The notes beneath the pieces were generated by a model. It was given only the letters and a program-made list of their open reading frames with translations. It searched no databases and was not told the DNA's origin. From positions 434,001-498,000 of the forward strand of contig NZ_LR962863.1 in the NCBI RefSeq assembly GCF_900458895.1: a DNA stretch of 64,000 bases. Direction: 5' to 3'. Positions within the stretch are counted from its first letter, which is position 1. The number at the start of each line of letters is the position of its first letter. Origin of the DNA: Staphylococcus schleiferi (GTDB lineage: Bacteria > Bacillota > Bacilli > Staphylococcales > Staphylococcaceae). Shown one piece after another: positions 1 to 8,486 of the stretch. Position numbers and translations under genes: made by a program.

Positions 1-167
1 ATATTTTTAATAATGTATAATGTGTTATAAACGCGTGTATAGCGTCTAAAATAAGGATTTTAAAAATTCTAATAGTTTTTATATGAAAGCGTTTTAATAA
101 TAAATATACTTTTACTAATACTATGATAATCATTGAATAAATTTTAAGGTAGGGAGTAGATGTTTAA

Positions 168-885
168 ATGATTTATGCAGGAATATTAGCTGGTGGAATA
201 GGGTCAAGAATGGGAAATGTTCCTTTGCCTAAACAATTTTTAGATTTAGATGGTAAACCTATTCTTATTCATACAGTAGAAAAGTTTCTATTAACATCAA
301 TGTTTGATGAGATTTTTATTGCAACACCACAAAAATGGATTTCACATACTAAAGATATACTTAAAAAACATCATATTGATGATGAGAGAATCAAAGTTAT
401 TGAAGGCGGTTCAGATCGTAATGAAACGATTATGAACATTATAAAGACGATAGAAGCAGAAAAAAGTATTACAGATGAAGATGTCATTGTGACACACGAT
501 GCTGTAAGACCATTTTTAACACACCGAATTATTAAAGAAAATATAGAAGGTGTACTTAAATATGGCGCAGTGGATACAGTTATACCTGCCACAGATACTA
601 TCATTACGTCAAATGATGGCGATTCAATCAATACAATACCTATTAGAAATGAAATGTATCAAGGACAAACACCACAGTCATTCAATATTAATTTATTGAA
701 AAATAGCTACAACGATTTATCTAGTGAAGATAAAAAAAATATTAACAGATGCGTGTAAGATACTCGTAGTGAACAATAAGAAAGTTAAATTAGTCATGGG
801 TGAACTTTATAATATTAAAATTACGACACCTTATGATCTTAAAGTCGCAAATTCAATCATCAAAGGTGGGATGCTAAATGATTAA
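168..885 (+). pseudogene. tarI: Ribitol-5-phosphate cytidylyltransferase TarI, one-base frameshift
   Basis: Makes CDP-ribitol from CTP and ribitol 5-phosphate for wall teichoic acid. The N-terminal [10 protein letters not shown] nucleotide-binding motif, the [11 protein letters not shown] segment and THDAVRP place it in the IspD/TarI family. As read, the frame stops at 758 after 196 residues. If one A is removed from the A8 run at 732-739, the frame continues through [11 protein letters not shown] and [13 protein letters not shown] to a stop at 883-885. That gives 238 residues, the usual TarI length, and overlaps tarJ by 8 bases. The lost part holds the conserved C-terminal end. RBS-like GGTAGGGAG lies before ATG 168. 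Because the restored frame is perfect and undecayed, sequencing error or slippage is likelier than an old pseudogene. Confidence 0.9.
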
Positions 886-1906
886 CCAAGTATACCAACT
901 TGTAGCGCCTAGACAATTTGAAGTGACATATAATAATGAAAACATTAAAAGTGACAAAGTAGTTGTACGTCCTTTATATTTATCTATTTGTGCAGCTGAT
1001 CAAAGATATTACACAGGAAGCAGAAATGAAAAGGTATTAAAGAAGAAACTTCCAATGTCTTTGATACATGAAGGTGTAGGTGAAGTCGTATACGACAGTA
1101 AAGGCATCTATAAAATTGGAACTAAAGTCATCATGGTTCCTAATACGCCGATTGAAAAAGATGAAGTAATTGCTGAAAACTATTTACCTAGTAGTAAATT
1201 TAGATCGAGTGGTTTTGATGGTTTCATGCAAGATTATATATTTATGGATCATGACCGAGTCGTGGAAATTGATAAAAGTATTGAGGATTTAAGTACAATT
1301 GCTTACTCAGAACTCGTCAGTGTAAGTTGGCACGCAATACAGAGATTTTCACGAAAATCACATGCTTACAAAAGTAGTTTTGGTATATGGGGCGATGGCA
1401 ACTTAGGTTATATAACAGCTGTTTTACTTCACAAGCTCTATCCCGAAGCTAAGTTATACGTTTTCGGTAAGACTGATTATAAGTTAAGTCATTTTTCATT
1501 CGTTGACCAAGTGTACCATATAGATGAAATACCAAGTGATTTAACATTTGATCATGCTTTTGAGTGTGTAGGTGGCAAAGGGAGTCAATCTGCAGTTGAG
1601 CAAATCATTGATTTAATTTCTCCAGAGGGCACAATCAGTTTATTAGGTGTTAGTGAGTATTCCATAGAAGTAAATACGCGACTAGTGCTAGAGAAAGGTT
1701 TAACAATGTTCGGAAGCAGTAGAAGCGGTGCACAAGATTTTAAAGATATTGCGGAATTATATAAAAATAATCCAGATGTAGTTGAAAAGTTATCTTTATT
1801 AAAAGGTAATGAATTTGATGTGAAGACCATTAATGATGTCGTGGATGCATTCGAAAAAGACTTAGCGACTTCATGGGGCAAGACAGTAATTAAGTGGACG
1901 TTGTAA
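878..1906 (+). CDS. tarJ: Ribulose-5-phosphate reductase TarJ
   Basis: Alcohol dehydrogenase-like enzyme that reduces ribulose 5-phosphate to ribitol 5-phosphate with NADPH, feeding TarI. At 342 residues it is the length expected for TarJ. The N-terminal half shows the zinc-alcohol-dehydrogenase pattern ([10 protein letters not shown], then LIHEGVGEV), and the Rossmann part has [11 protein letters not shown] around residue 170. Its ATG lies 8 bases before the restored end of tarI, and tarL follows after 25 bases, so the three genes form one operon. TarI and TarJ work as a pair in staphylococci; this is family knowledge, not something seen in the sequence. Confidence 0.93.
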   Translation: MINQVYQLVAPRQFEVTYNNENIKSDKVVVRPLYLSICAADQRYYTGSRNEKVLKKKLPMSLIHEGVGEVVYDSKGIYKIGTKVIMVPNTPIEKDEVIAENYLPSSKFRSSGFDGFMQDYIFMDHDRVVEIDKSIEDLSTIAYSELVSVSWHAIQRFSRKSHAYKSSFGIWGDGNLGYITAVLLHKLYPEAKLYVFGKTDYKLSHFSFVDQVYHIDEIPSDLTFDHAFECVGGKGSQSAVEQIIDLISPEGTISLLGVSEYSIEVNTRLVLEKGLTMFGSSRSGAQDFKDIAELYKNNPDVVEKLSLLKGNEFDVKTINDVVDAFEKDLATSWGKTVIKWTL

Positions 1907-1931
1907 TCGTATAGAGGAGTGAAAAAAGGGT

Positions 1932-3620
1932 TTGAGTAATTATAAATTAAAAGTAGATAACATCTATTGGGAACGAGTTCAACTATTTATTGAAGGGCAC
2001 GCTGAAAATTACGAAATTAAAAGCAAAAATGTTGTATTAAGAAATTTTACGGAAACGACTGAAGTAAAAGCTAATGGTGTAGAAATAGATGGGAATAAAT
2101 TTAAAATCCGTTTTAATATAGCTATCTTAGATAATGGTAATTACTTACCAGCAGACCAATATTTATTAATTTTTAAAGATGACTTTGAATACATTGTTCA
2201 TATCAATGAAAAACTTTTAGAGCCTGAAAATTATAATTTAGAAGAAGATGAATTAGAGACATACAATTCATTGGAAACAACAAATGACAAGAATAATTTC
2301 TTGCTCAATCATTATAAGTATGAATTCAAAAAAGGCGGTACCTCTCAGAAAACGACTTACATTGTATCTCCTAAAATGTCGAAAGAGGTCAATGAATTTG
2401 TTCTAGACATCAAATTTAACAAACCTATTCCTCCTAAAAGTAAATTAGCCACAAAAATAAGCGAATATAAAAAGAGCTATAATAAAAAATCATATAATGT
2501 GCGTCAATTTTTATTCAAAGCGATTTTTAACGTGACTAAATTTTTCCATTTAAAAAAGGGAAATACAGTTTTGTTCACATCAGACTCTAGATCAAACATG
2601 TCAGGAAATTTCAAATTTATTTATGATGAAATGTTGAGACGTAAATTAGATGAAAAGTATGATATTCACTACATATTTAAACCACACATTTCTATGAGAA
2701 GAAGTTATGTTGATAAATTTAGACTGCCATATTTACTAGGGAAAGCAGATTACATTTTTGTTGACGACTTTCACCCTTTAATTTACACGGTTAATTTTAG
2801 AAAGACTCAAGAAATTATTCAACTTTGGCATGCTGTAGGTGCTTTCAAAACTGTAGGGTTTAGTCGTGCGGGTAAAAGAGGTGGACCATTCTTTGATTCA
2901 CCAAATCATAGAAACTATACAAAAGCATATGTTGCTTCTGAAAATGACATATTATACTATGGAGAAGCATTCGGAATAAAAGAACAAAATGTCATTCCAA
3001 CTGGAGTGCCTAGAACTGATATTTTCTTCGACGAGCAGTATAAAGAAAAAGTAGTTGCTAAAATGAAAGAAGATTTACCAATGATAAAAGGTAAGAAGGT
3101 TATTTTGTTTGCGCCTACTTTTAGAGGGAATGGTCACGCAACTGCCCACTATCCTTTCTTTAAAATTGATTTTTCAAGATTTGCACGTTACTGTCGTGAA
3201 AATAATGCGGTCGTATTATTTAAAATGCATCCATTTGTAAAGAATAGATTAAATATACCTAAAGAATATAAGCAATACTTTTTAGATGTATCGCAAATTA
3301 GAGAAGTCAACGATATTCTATTTATCACAGATATTCTGATTAGTGATTATTCTTCACTTGTATATGAATTTGCATTATTTAAGCGACCTATGTTATTTTA
3401 CGCGTTTGATTTAGAAGACTATATTACATCAAGAGACTTTTATGAGCCTTATGAATCTTTCGTTCCAGGAAAAATTGTAGAGTCTTTTGATGAATTAATT
3501 ACTGCATTAGAAAATGAAGATTTTGAAATCGAAAAGGTTGCACCTTTCTTAGATAAGCATTTTAAATTCCAGGATGGAAGATCAAGTGAAAGAGTCGTAA
3601 GAGATCTTTTTGGGGCGTAA
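1932..3620 (+). CDS. tarL: Teichoic acid ribitol-phosphate polymerase TarL-like
   Basis: CDP-glycerol glycerophosphotransferase-family enzyme that adds ribitol phosphate units to the teichoic acid linkage unit at the cytoplasmic membrane face. It has 562 residues, as TarL does in S. aureus. A less conserved N-terminal domain (about 1-190) precedes the catalytic domain with LFTSDSRSNMSGNFKF, IIQLWHAVGAFKT, FAPTFRGNG, LFKMHPF and DILISDYSSLVYEFALF, all typical of the family. The start is a TTG behind GAGGAGTG. It closes the tarIJL operon. The closest alternative is the paralogue TarK, which is a directing polymerase of similar size; gene order tarI-tarJ-tarL favours TarL. Confidence 0.88.
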   Translation: MSNYKLKVDNIYWERVQLFIEGHAENYEIKSKNVVLRNFTETTEVKANGVEIDGNKFKIRFNIAILDNGNYLPADQYLLIFKDDFEYIVHINEKLLEPENYNLEEDELETYNSLETTNDKNNFLLNHYKYEFKKGGTSQKTTYIVSPKMSKEVNEFVLDIKFNKPIPPKSKLATKISEYKKSYNKKSYNVRQFLFKAIFNVTKFFHLKKGNTVLFTSDSRSNMSGNFKFIYDEMLRRKLDEKYDIHYIFKPHISMRRSYVDKFRLPYLLGKADYIFVDDFHPLIYTVNFRKTQEIIQLWHAVGAFKTVGFSRAGKRGGPFFDSPNHRNYTKAYVASENDILYYGEAFGIKEQNVIPTGVPRTDIFFDEQYKEKVVAKMKEDLPMIKGKKVILFAPTFRGNGHATAHYPFFKIDFSRFARYCRENNAVVLFKMHPFVKNRLNIPKEYKQYFLDVSQIREVNDILFITDILISDYSSLVYEFALFKRPMLFYAFDLEDYITSRDFYEPYESFVPGKIVESFDELITALENEDFEIEKVAPFLDKHFKFQDGRSSERVVRDLFGA

Positions 3621-3698
3621 TTAATTCTGCAGTAAAAAAAGTTACTCGCTTTAGAAGAAATAGGAATAATTTAATAAGAATTAAATTACTAAGAAAAG

Positions 3699-3743
3699 CA
3701 GTAAAGAAGCGAAATACAATAAGCTTCTTTACTGTTAATTTTT
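3699..3743 (+). terminator. Rho-independent terminator of the tar operon
   Basis: A perfect 12-base inverted repeat (CAGTAAAGAAGC at 3699-3710, GCTTCTTTACTG at 3723-3734) is followed by a T-rich stretch 79 bases after tarL. Confidence 0.85.
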
Positions 3744-4219
3744 AATCTTTAAGTTACTTCATGAAGATAACTAGAGGACAATTTCAGTGACTGTCCCTTT
3801 TTATTTGATAACGGCTCTAAATGATAGAGAATGAGATGTCGATTCTTTGTATTTGTATGGTGATATTTTTGATTTTTAAAAATTAAGTCTTTAAAATATA
3901 TAAAATGAGTTTAAATTTGAACAGAGTAGGGTATATTTTTTAATCCTTTTGTTAAGTGAAGGATTATCTATTGGCAGTCAAAGCGATCTGAGCCATGGAA
4001 TACATATACAAAAGAGAACTGAAAACAACGCAATAAATTGATATTTGTGCAAATTATCGTATATTTTTCATTTTTTGTGATAATTCTCCAAATTGAAAAC
4101 AGACCAAACCATTTGAATCTTTAAAATGCTTGTATGAACTTTCTATACATGGTAAATTATTTAGGCTATAAATTTTCAGAAAAATAATGATTGATTATAA
4201 AGAAATAGAGGTGTTGAGC
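3744..4219. other. AT-rich intergenic stretch, no gene seen
   Basis: Very AT-rich, with no open frame supported by a ribosome site. A second weak hairpin with a T-run lies near 3775-3803. TATAAA-like sequence near 4161 could be the -10 of the dcd promoter. Confidence 0.5.
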
Positions 4220-4765
4220 GTGATATTGTCAGATAATGATATAAAGGAATATCTAAAACGCAACATGCTTAAAATCGAACCATTAGTAGAAGAACATATT
4301 GAACCCGCTTCTGTTGACCTCACGTTAGGGCAACATTTTTTAAAGCCACTCCCACCTAAAGAGGGTGTGCAGCGGATGAGCGAGCCGATTGATTACGAAA
4401 CGATCAATCAGTCGCATGTCGTTGTTCCTGCACATGCATTTATTTTAGCGACAACGGAAGAATACATTACTTTGCCAGAACAATTAACTGGCTTTATAGA
4501 AGGTAGAAGCTCAATTGGTCGTGCAGGTCTCTTTATTCAAAACGCAGGATGGGTCGACCCAGGATTTGAAGGAAAGATTACGCTAGAATTATATAATGCG
4601 AATGATTTCCCTTTAGAAATTGAGCAAGGTCAAAGAATCTGTCAAATTGTTTTAGCTGAAACGAAAACGAAACCCCAAGTTGTTTATCATGGTAAGTATC
4701 AAGGTCAGCAAACCACAACGGGAAGTCGAGTATTCCGTGATTGGATGAAAGATGGGGGGATTTAG
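4220..4765 (+). CDS. dcd: dCTP deaminase
   Basis: Deaminates dCTP to dUTP, supplying dUMP for thymidylate synthesis. The core EGRSSIGRAGLFIQNAGWVD and GFEGKITLELYN is the family signature, with the catalytic Glu in the latter region; PASVDLTLG lies near the N-terminus. I chose GTG 4220 (protein starts (M)ILSDNDIKEYL, the usual dcd start) behind AGAGGTG; an ATG further upstream at 4187 has no good ribosome site. This gives 181 residues. The next gene starts directly at its stop codon, so the two are co-transcribed. I believe dcd is not universal in staphylococci, which makes it accessory here (inference). Confidence 0.93.
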   Translation: MILSDNDIKEYLKRNMLKIEPLVEEHIEPASVDLTLGQHFLKPLPPKEGVQRMSEPIDYETINQSHVVVPAHAFILATTEEYITLPEQLTGFIEGRSSIGRAGLFIQNAGWVDPGFEGKITLELYNANDFPLEIEQGQRICQIVLAETKTKPQVVYHGKYQGQQTTTGSRVFRDWMKDGGI

Positions 4766-5668
4766 ATGGATATTGTCATATTATCAGGTTTTTTAGGTGG
4801 CGGAAAAACATCGACGCTCAATTATTTAGTCCAAGATGCTCTTGACAATCATTTGAAACCGGCTGTGATTATGAATGATTTTGGTGCAAGAAGTGTGGAC
4901 GAACATCTTGTTACAGAAGATGTTCAAATGGAAGTCCTCGTCAATGGTTGTATTTGTTGTGAGTTGAAGGAAGATGTATCGCAACAATTACACGAGCTGT
5001 ATCTATCGTACCAACCTGATATTGTCTTAGTTGAATGTAGTGGAGTGGCACACCCTATCGGGGTCTTTGATGCATGTATGACCCCTGTGCTTGCGCCTTA
5101 TATTGAAGATATTACGATGTTAGGTCTCGTTGACGTAGCAGCCTATTATGAGAAAAAAGAATTGCCAGAGTCCGTGCATCATTTAATATTTGAACAGTTT
5201 CGCTACTGCAGTCACTTGATTTTAAATAAAATCGATTTATTAAATAACGAGGCCTTGTTATCTGTGGTGGATGAGATTCAGCAAACATATCCGAATATTC
5301 CTTATATTTTAACAAGTTACGGAGAGCTGACTTTAAACGAAGTCCAACATCAATCACAGTGTCAAGTCAATGAGCGCTCTAGTGTGCATCATCATGGGCA
5401 ATTATCACACTTGATGTACGAATTCGATGCGCCTGTCCAACAAACAGCTTTAATTGAAGGGCTACAAGGTTTAGAAGATATCTATCGCATAAAAGGGTTT
5501 GTATATCTTAAAGATTGTGAGAATCCTTGTGTTGTTCAATATACACTTGGAAACTTAGAAATCAAGCCGTGTCCGATTCCGATGAAGCCATATTTAATTG
5601 TGGTGGGCCATAATTTGGACTATCAAGAAATTACCGATACGTTTGATGTAATGGAGCTCGCATCTTAA
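4766..5668 (+). CDS. CobW/COG0523-family GTPase, putative metal chaperone
   Basis: G3E-family P-loop GTPase of 300 residues. Visible are Walker A GFLGGGKTST at residue 8, the metal-binding CxCC motif in NGCICCELKED near residue 65, ECSGVAHP (Walker B region) and the guanine-specificity motif LNKIDLL near 155, followed by a C-terminal CobW_C-like domain. Members insert or traffic zinc, cobalt or nickel; the metal here cannot be read from sequence. The start codon abuts the dcd stop and its ribosome site (GGGGGG) lies inside dcd, so expression is coupled. I found no convincing Zur operator upstream. Confidence 0.88.
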   Translation: MDIVILSGFLGGGKTSTLNYLVQDALDNHLKPAVIMNDFGARSVDEHLVTEDVQMEVLVNGCICCELKEDVSQQLHELYLSYQPDIVLVECSGVAHPIGVFDACMTPVLAPYIEDITMLGLVDVAAYYEKKELPESVHHLIFEQFRYCSHLILNKIDLLNNEALLSVVDEIQQTYPNIPYILTSYGELTLNEVQHQSQCQVNERSSVHHHGQLSHLMYEFDAPVQQTALIEGLQGLEDIYRIKGFVYLKDCENPCVVQYTLGNLEIKPCPIPMKPYLIVVGHNLDYQEITDTFDVMELAS

Positions 5669-5686
5669 AAATGAATAGATGAACGC

Positions 5687-5738
5687 AAGCATAATGTGAA
5701 CGTCGAGATCTTATCGGCTACTCGCATTGTGCTTTTTT
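5687..5738 (+). terminator. Terminator after the GTPase gene
   Basis: Inverted repeat AAGCATAATG / CATTGTGCTT (one G-U pair) ends in six T residues, 19 bases after the GTPase stop. Confidence 0.75.
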
Positions 5739-5888
5739 AATTTGAATTTCGATTGATTAGATTATTCGTCTTATTTGAGAAAGCGTTATCATAATGATAG
5801 AATAAATGTGATAGAAGTATTTATTTCTCAGTTATATTGTTTGTTATTTAATATATTGGGGAATGCTAATAATGAGGAGGGATTGGAT

Positions 5889-6311
5889 ATGTTTAAAAAT
5901 ATTCTAGTTCCATTTGATTTCGGAAATAGTTTTAAAAATGTACCTGAGCAATTAGTGAAATTAACAGGTGAAAATTCTGCATATAAAATTGTCGTTTTTA
6001 ATGTTATTTCTGAAACGGAACTTGCAAATTATGTACGCTATCAAGGCAAACATTTTGAAGAAGTTGTTGAAGAGAAAAAAGATGAAATGAAACCATTTTT
6101 AAAATCTTTAGACGATGCCAACTTAAAATATGATGTCAAGTTTACGACAGGCGCAGCTACGAAAGAAATCGTCAATGAAGTTGAAAATGCAGACTATGAC
6201 GTTGTAGTCATGAGTAACAAACGTTCCGAAGTTGAAATTAAGCACGTGTTAGGACATGTTACACATAAAATTGCGAAACGTGTCAATATCCCTGTAATGA
6301 TTATAAAATAA
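5889..6311 (+). CDS. Universal stress protein, UspA family
   Basis: Small cytoplasmic stress protein of 140 residues with the Usp fold. The N-terminus MFKNILVPFDFG is the usual first strand. DYDVVVMSNKR and LGHVTHKIAKRVNIPVMIIK form the C-terminal part, where the ATP-binding Usp proteins carry G-x2-G-x9-G. Only part of that glycine motif is present, so nucleotide binding is uncertain. The start is ATG 5889, with AGGAGG 9 bases upstream; a longer frame from 5775 has no ribosome site and would add a non-homologous leader. It stands alone between two terminators. Confidence 0.88.
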   Translation: MFKNILVPFDFGNSFKNVPEQLVKLTGENSAYKIVVFNVISETELANYVRYQGKHFEEVVEEKKDEMKPFLKSLDDANLKYDVKFTTGAATKEIVNEVENADYDVVVMSNKRSEVEIKHVLGHVTHKIAKRVNIPVMIIK

Positions 6312-6355
6312 TAATAAATAACTTCAGTAAATGATATGGTTATAATGTAGTTTCT

Positions 6356-6388
6356 CCCTTCAGACATTCGTTGTTTGAAGGGTTTTTT
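6356..6388 (+). terminator. Terminator after usp
   Basis: CCCTTCA (6356-6362) pairs with TGAAGGG (6376-6382) and is followed by six T residues. Confidence 0.85.
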
Positions 6389-6522
6389 CGTGGAATTGCT
6401 GGAATAAGCGGAATTACCATATTGACTCTATATTACTTTGTGGATATAATATAAAAAAATAATAGTAATAAGTGAATATAATATACATTTTATTTGTATT
6501 CGAGTAATAAGGAGGGAAGTTG

Positions 6523-6783
6523 ATGCATTATTATGCGTATGTAGACAGAGAAGTGTGTATTTCTTGTTCAGCTTGTGGTGCTGCGGCGCCCCGATTGTTT
6601 CGGTATGATGCTCAAGGGATAGCGTACATGTGTTTAGATTGTAATAGTGGCACGGCGCATATACCTGAATGTGACTTAGAAAATTTAGATGATGCAGTTG
6701 AAAATTGTCCCACGTCAGCGATTATAGTGAGACAGCAGCCTTTTTCGTTACCGATCATATTAGACAGAGAGAAGGAATTCTAA
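6523..6783 (+). CDS. Single-cluster [4Fe-4S] ferredoxin
   Basis: Electron carrier of 86 residues. Cys motif CISCSAC near the N-terminus and the distal CP pair in VENCPTSAI match staphylococcal/Bacillus Fer-type ferredoxins that hold one [4Fe-4S] cluster. Two extra cysteines lie in YMCLDCNS in the middle, which standard Fer proteins do not have to my knowledge. GGAGGG sits 6 bases before ATG 6523; TTG 6520 is a weaker choice. The stop overlaps the next start (TAATG), so translation of the unknown 561-residue protein is coupled. Its place at the head of this operon suggests it serves a redox step there rather than general metabolism (inference). Confidence 0.88.
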   Translation: MHYYAYVDREVCISCSACGAAAPRLFRYDAQGIAYMCLDCNSGTAHIPECDLENLDDAVENCPTSAIIVRQQPFSLPIILDREKEF

Positions 6784-8468
6784 TGAAGCAAAAAGGTTTT
6801 GAACAGTTGTTGGAAGAAATGCACGTAAAGGTGACACAGCTCGAGCAACCGATAGAAGTGATTGAAACGATGCTAACATTGGATGGTAAAATTCCACTTG
6901 AGATTGCACGACAAAGTTTGAATTTTGAACAATGGGCGATTTATCAACATTTGGCGCATGCGACGTGTGTATTTACAGATGAACAACCATCAAATCCAAA
7001 GCAAGCCATCAGTTTTGGAATGTCAGCCTATGGGCGTCTTCACTTAGGACCGAGTTTCACTGATGACTATACGAAAGTTTGGGGTTATTTTTCATTGACG
7101 CCAGAAGCAATGTCTGAAATTGAACAATTGACGACACGTTTGCAATCGGAGGAAATGTTGCGTTATCAATCAGAAGTTGTTCCTTTTTTCCGGCATTTAC
7201 AACCGCAAGACGTGTTACGAGTCATTGATGCAATTAAAGAAAAAGTGGATTTTATGGCACCGGTATTACTGTATTATAACGGGCATACGTATACGACGTT
7301 TTATCATTACAATAATCTACTTAAAAGCTTAGAAGGTGATACCGCACGCTTTTTACTAGATGATTTGGCTGAGAAAAATAAGGGTACGTGGACAAGAGAT
7401 GAACGTATATTTATTTTTAACCTCTATACATTGTTGCAATCCGGTCCGCCTGCTAGAGGAGAAGAGGTGAATGGTGTTCATTTTTCACTGCATTATTTAT
7501 CCCAATATTTAGAAGAAAAGTTAGCGATTTATCATGAAATGACGGATACGCCTTCCAAACCTATACCCAAATCTCTTTTAGCGAAAGCACGATTGATATG
7601 TCAGTTGCGTGAAAAAGTTGCGGAAAACTATGTCATTTACCGAAAAATTAACGGCCTCAACTTACATAAACAAGAACAGTTTTTAAACAAGCAAAAAGTT
7701 GGACTGTATCATGATGAAGCGATGGAGAATGAATTAGCACAAATATTAAGGATGTCGTCAGAAGAGACGTATCAAGACGCATTTATAAACTATATTGCGC
7801 AACATCCGGATATTACGGTGATCCAAACTTTGCTTGAAAAAATGGTAGGTTATGCGATACGGGCAACGGATTCAGATGTGGGAATGACGCGAGGTTTTAG
7901 ACAGCCATGGATGTATAATGATGCATTAAAACACCATCAGTTAGAAACAATTTTTGAATGGAAACAGCAATTTTATTTTTGTTGTGCGATACCGAGTGAC
8001 AAAATGAAACAAGCTTTTCTCAATCAAGGCCAAAAGTTGGCAGGTATTTTAACGGCGATTAGTAAACGCATGGAATACAACAGTTGGCACTATACACCGG
8101 GGAATTTTTTGAATGAGCGGCATCGGATTCAACGGCATTACTATTTTCCACCAGTGATGAGTGACATTACCGAATGGAGCAATCAGCATCATCAAGGGCA
8201 TGTATATGCAAATGTGAAACATGCGATACGTTGTCCGGGGACAATTCTATGTCTACCGTATACGTTAAATGCCTATTATGATTTACGGTTGATGAAAACG
8301 TCTGGCGTGATGTATTCTGAAATAGACTTAATGAAAGCGCTTTATTACAAAGAGGTTGTTGGTGCACTCTATCAAGCGTGGTTTGATTATTGTCGTGAAC
8401 ATCAAAGTCAACTTGATATGACGGCATATGATCGTAAATGGTATCAACAGCAATATACAAAGATTTAA
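6783..8468 (+). CDS. Unrecognised 561-residue protein in an ATP-grasp operon
   Basis: I do not recognise a family. The protein is soluble-looking, with no signal peptide or clear membrane segment. It is rich in His, Tyr and Gln, and its C-terminal third is dense in potential metal ligands: WHYTPGNF, RHYYFPP, NQHHQGHVYANVKHAIRC, then CLPYTLNAYYDLRLM. Cys pairs also appear (FYFCCAIP). Together with the translationally coupled ferredoxin upstream this would suit a metal-dependent redox enzyme, but that is inference. The frame is open throughout and codon use matches the neighbours. ATG 6783 overlaps the ferredoxin stop by one base. The ATP-grasp genes follow within 18 bases. Confidence 0.8.
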   Translation: MKQKGFEQLLEEMHVKVTQLEQPIEVIETMLTLDGKIPLEIARQSLNFEQWAIYQHLAHATCVFTDEQPSNPKQAISFGMSAYGRLHLGPSFTDDYTKVWGYFSLTPEAMSEIEQLTTRLQSEEMLRYQSEVVPFFRHLQPQDVLRVIDAIKEKVDFMAPVLLYYNGHTYTTFYHYNNLLKSLEGDTARFLLDDLAEKNKGTWTRDERIFIFNLYTLLQSGPPARGEEVNGVHFSLHYLSQYLEEKLAIYHEMTDTPSKPIPKSLLAKARLICQLREKVAENYVIYRKINGLNLHKQEQFLNKQKVGLYHDEAMENELAQILRMSSEETYQDAFINYIAQHPDITVIQTLLEKMVGYAIRATDSDVGMTRGFRQPWMYNDALKHHQLETIFEWKQQFYFCCAIPSDKMKQAFLNQGQKLAGILTAISKRMEYNSWHYTPGNFLNERHRIQRHYYFPPVMSDITEWSNQHHQGHVYANVKHAIRCPGTILCLPYTLNAYYDLRLMKTSGVMYSEIDLMKALYYKEVVGALYQAWFDYCREHQSQLDMTAYDRKWYQQQYTKI

Positions 8469-8486
8469 TATAGGAGCGTGAAGTGC

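Noticed and set aside
121..140. Fur-like half site (GATAATCATT) upstream of tarI
   Set aside because: Only one half matches and teichoic acid genes are not known as Fur targets; the true Fur box at 15221 is far better.
732..739. Programmed ribosomal frameshift in tarI
   Set aside because: No stimulatory hairpin or internal Shine-Dalgarno is evident, and other genes show the same kind of indel, so error is simpler. Slippage is kept as an alternative.
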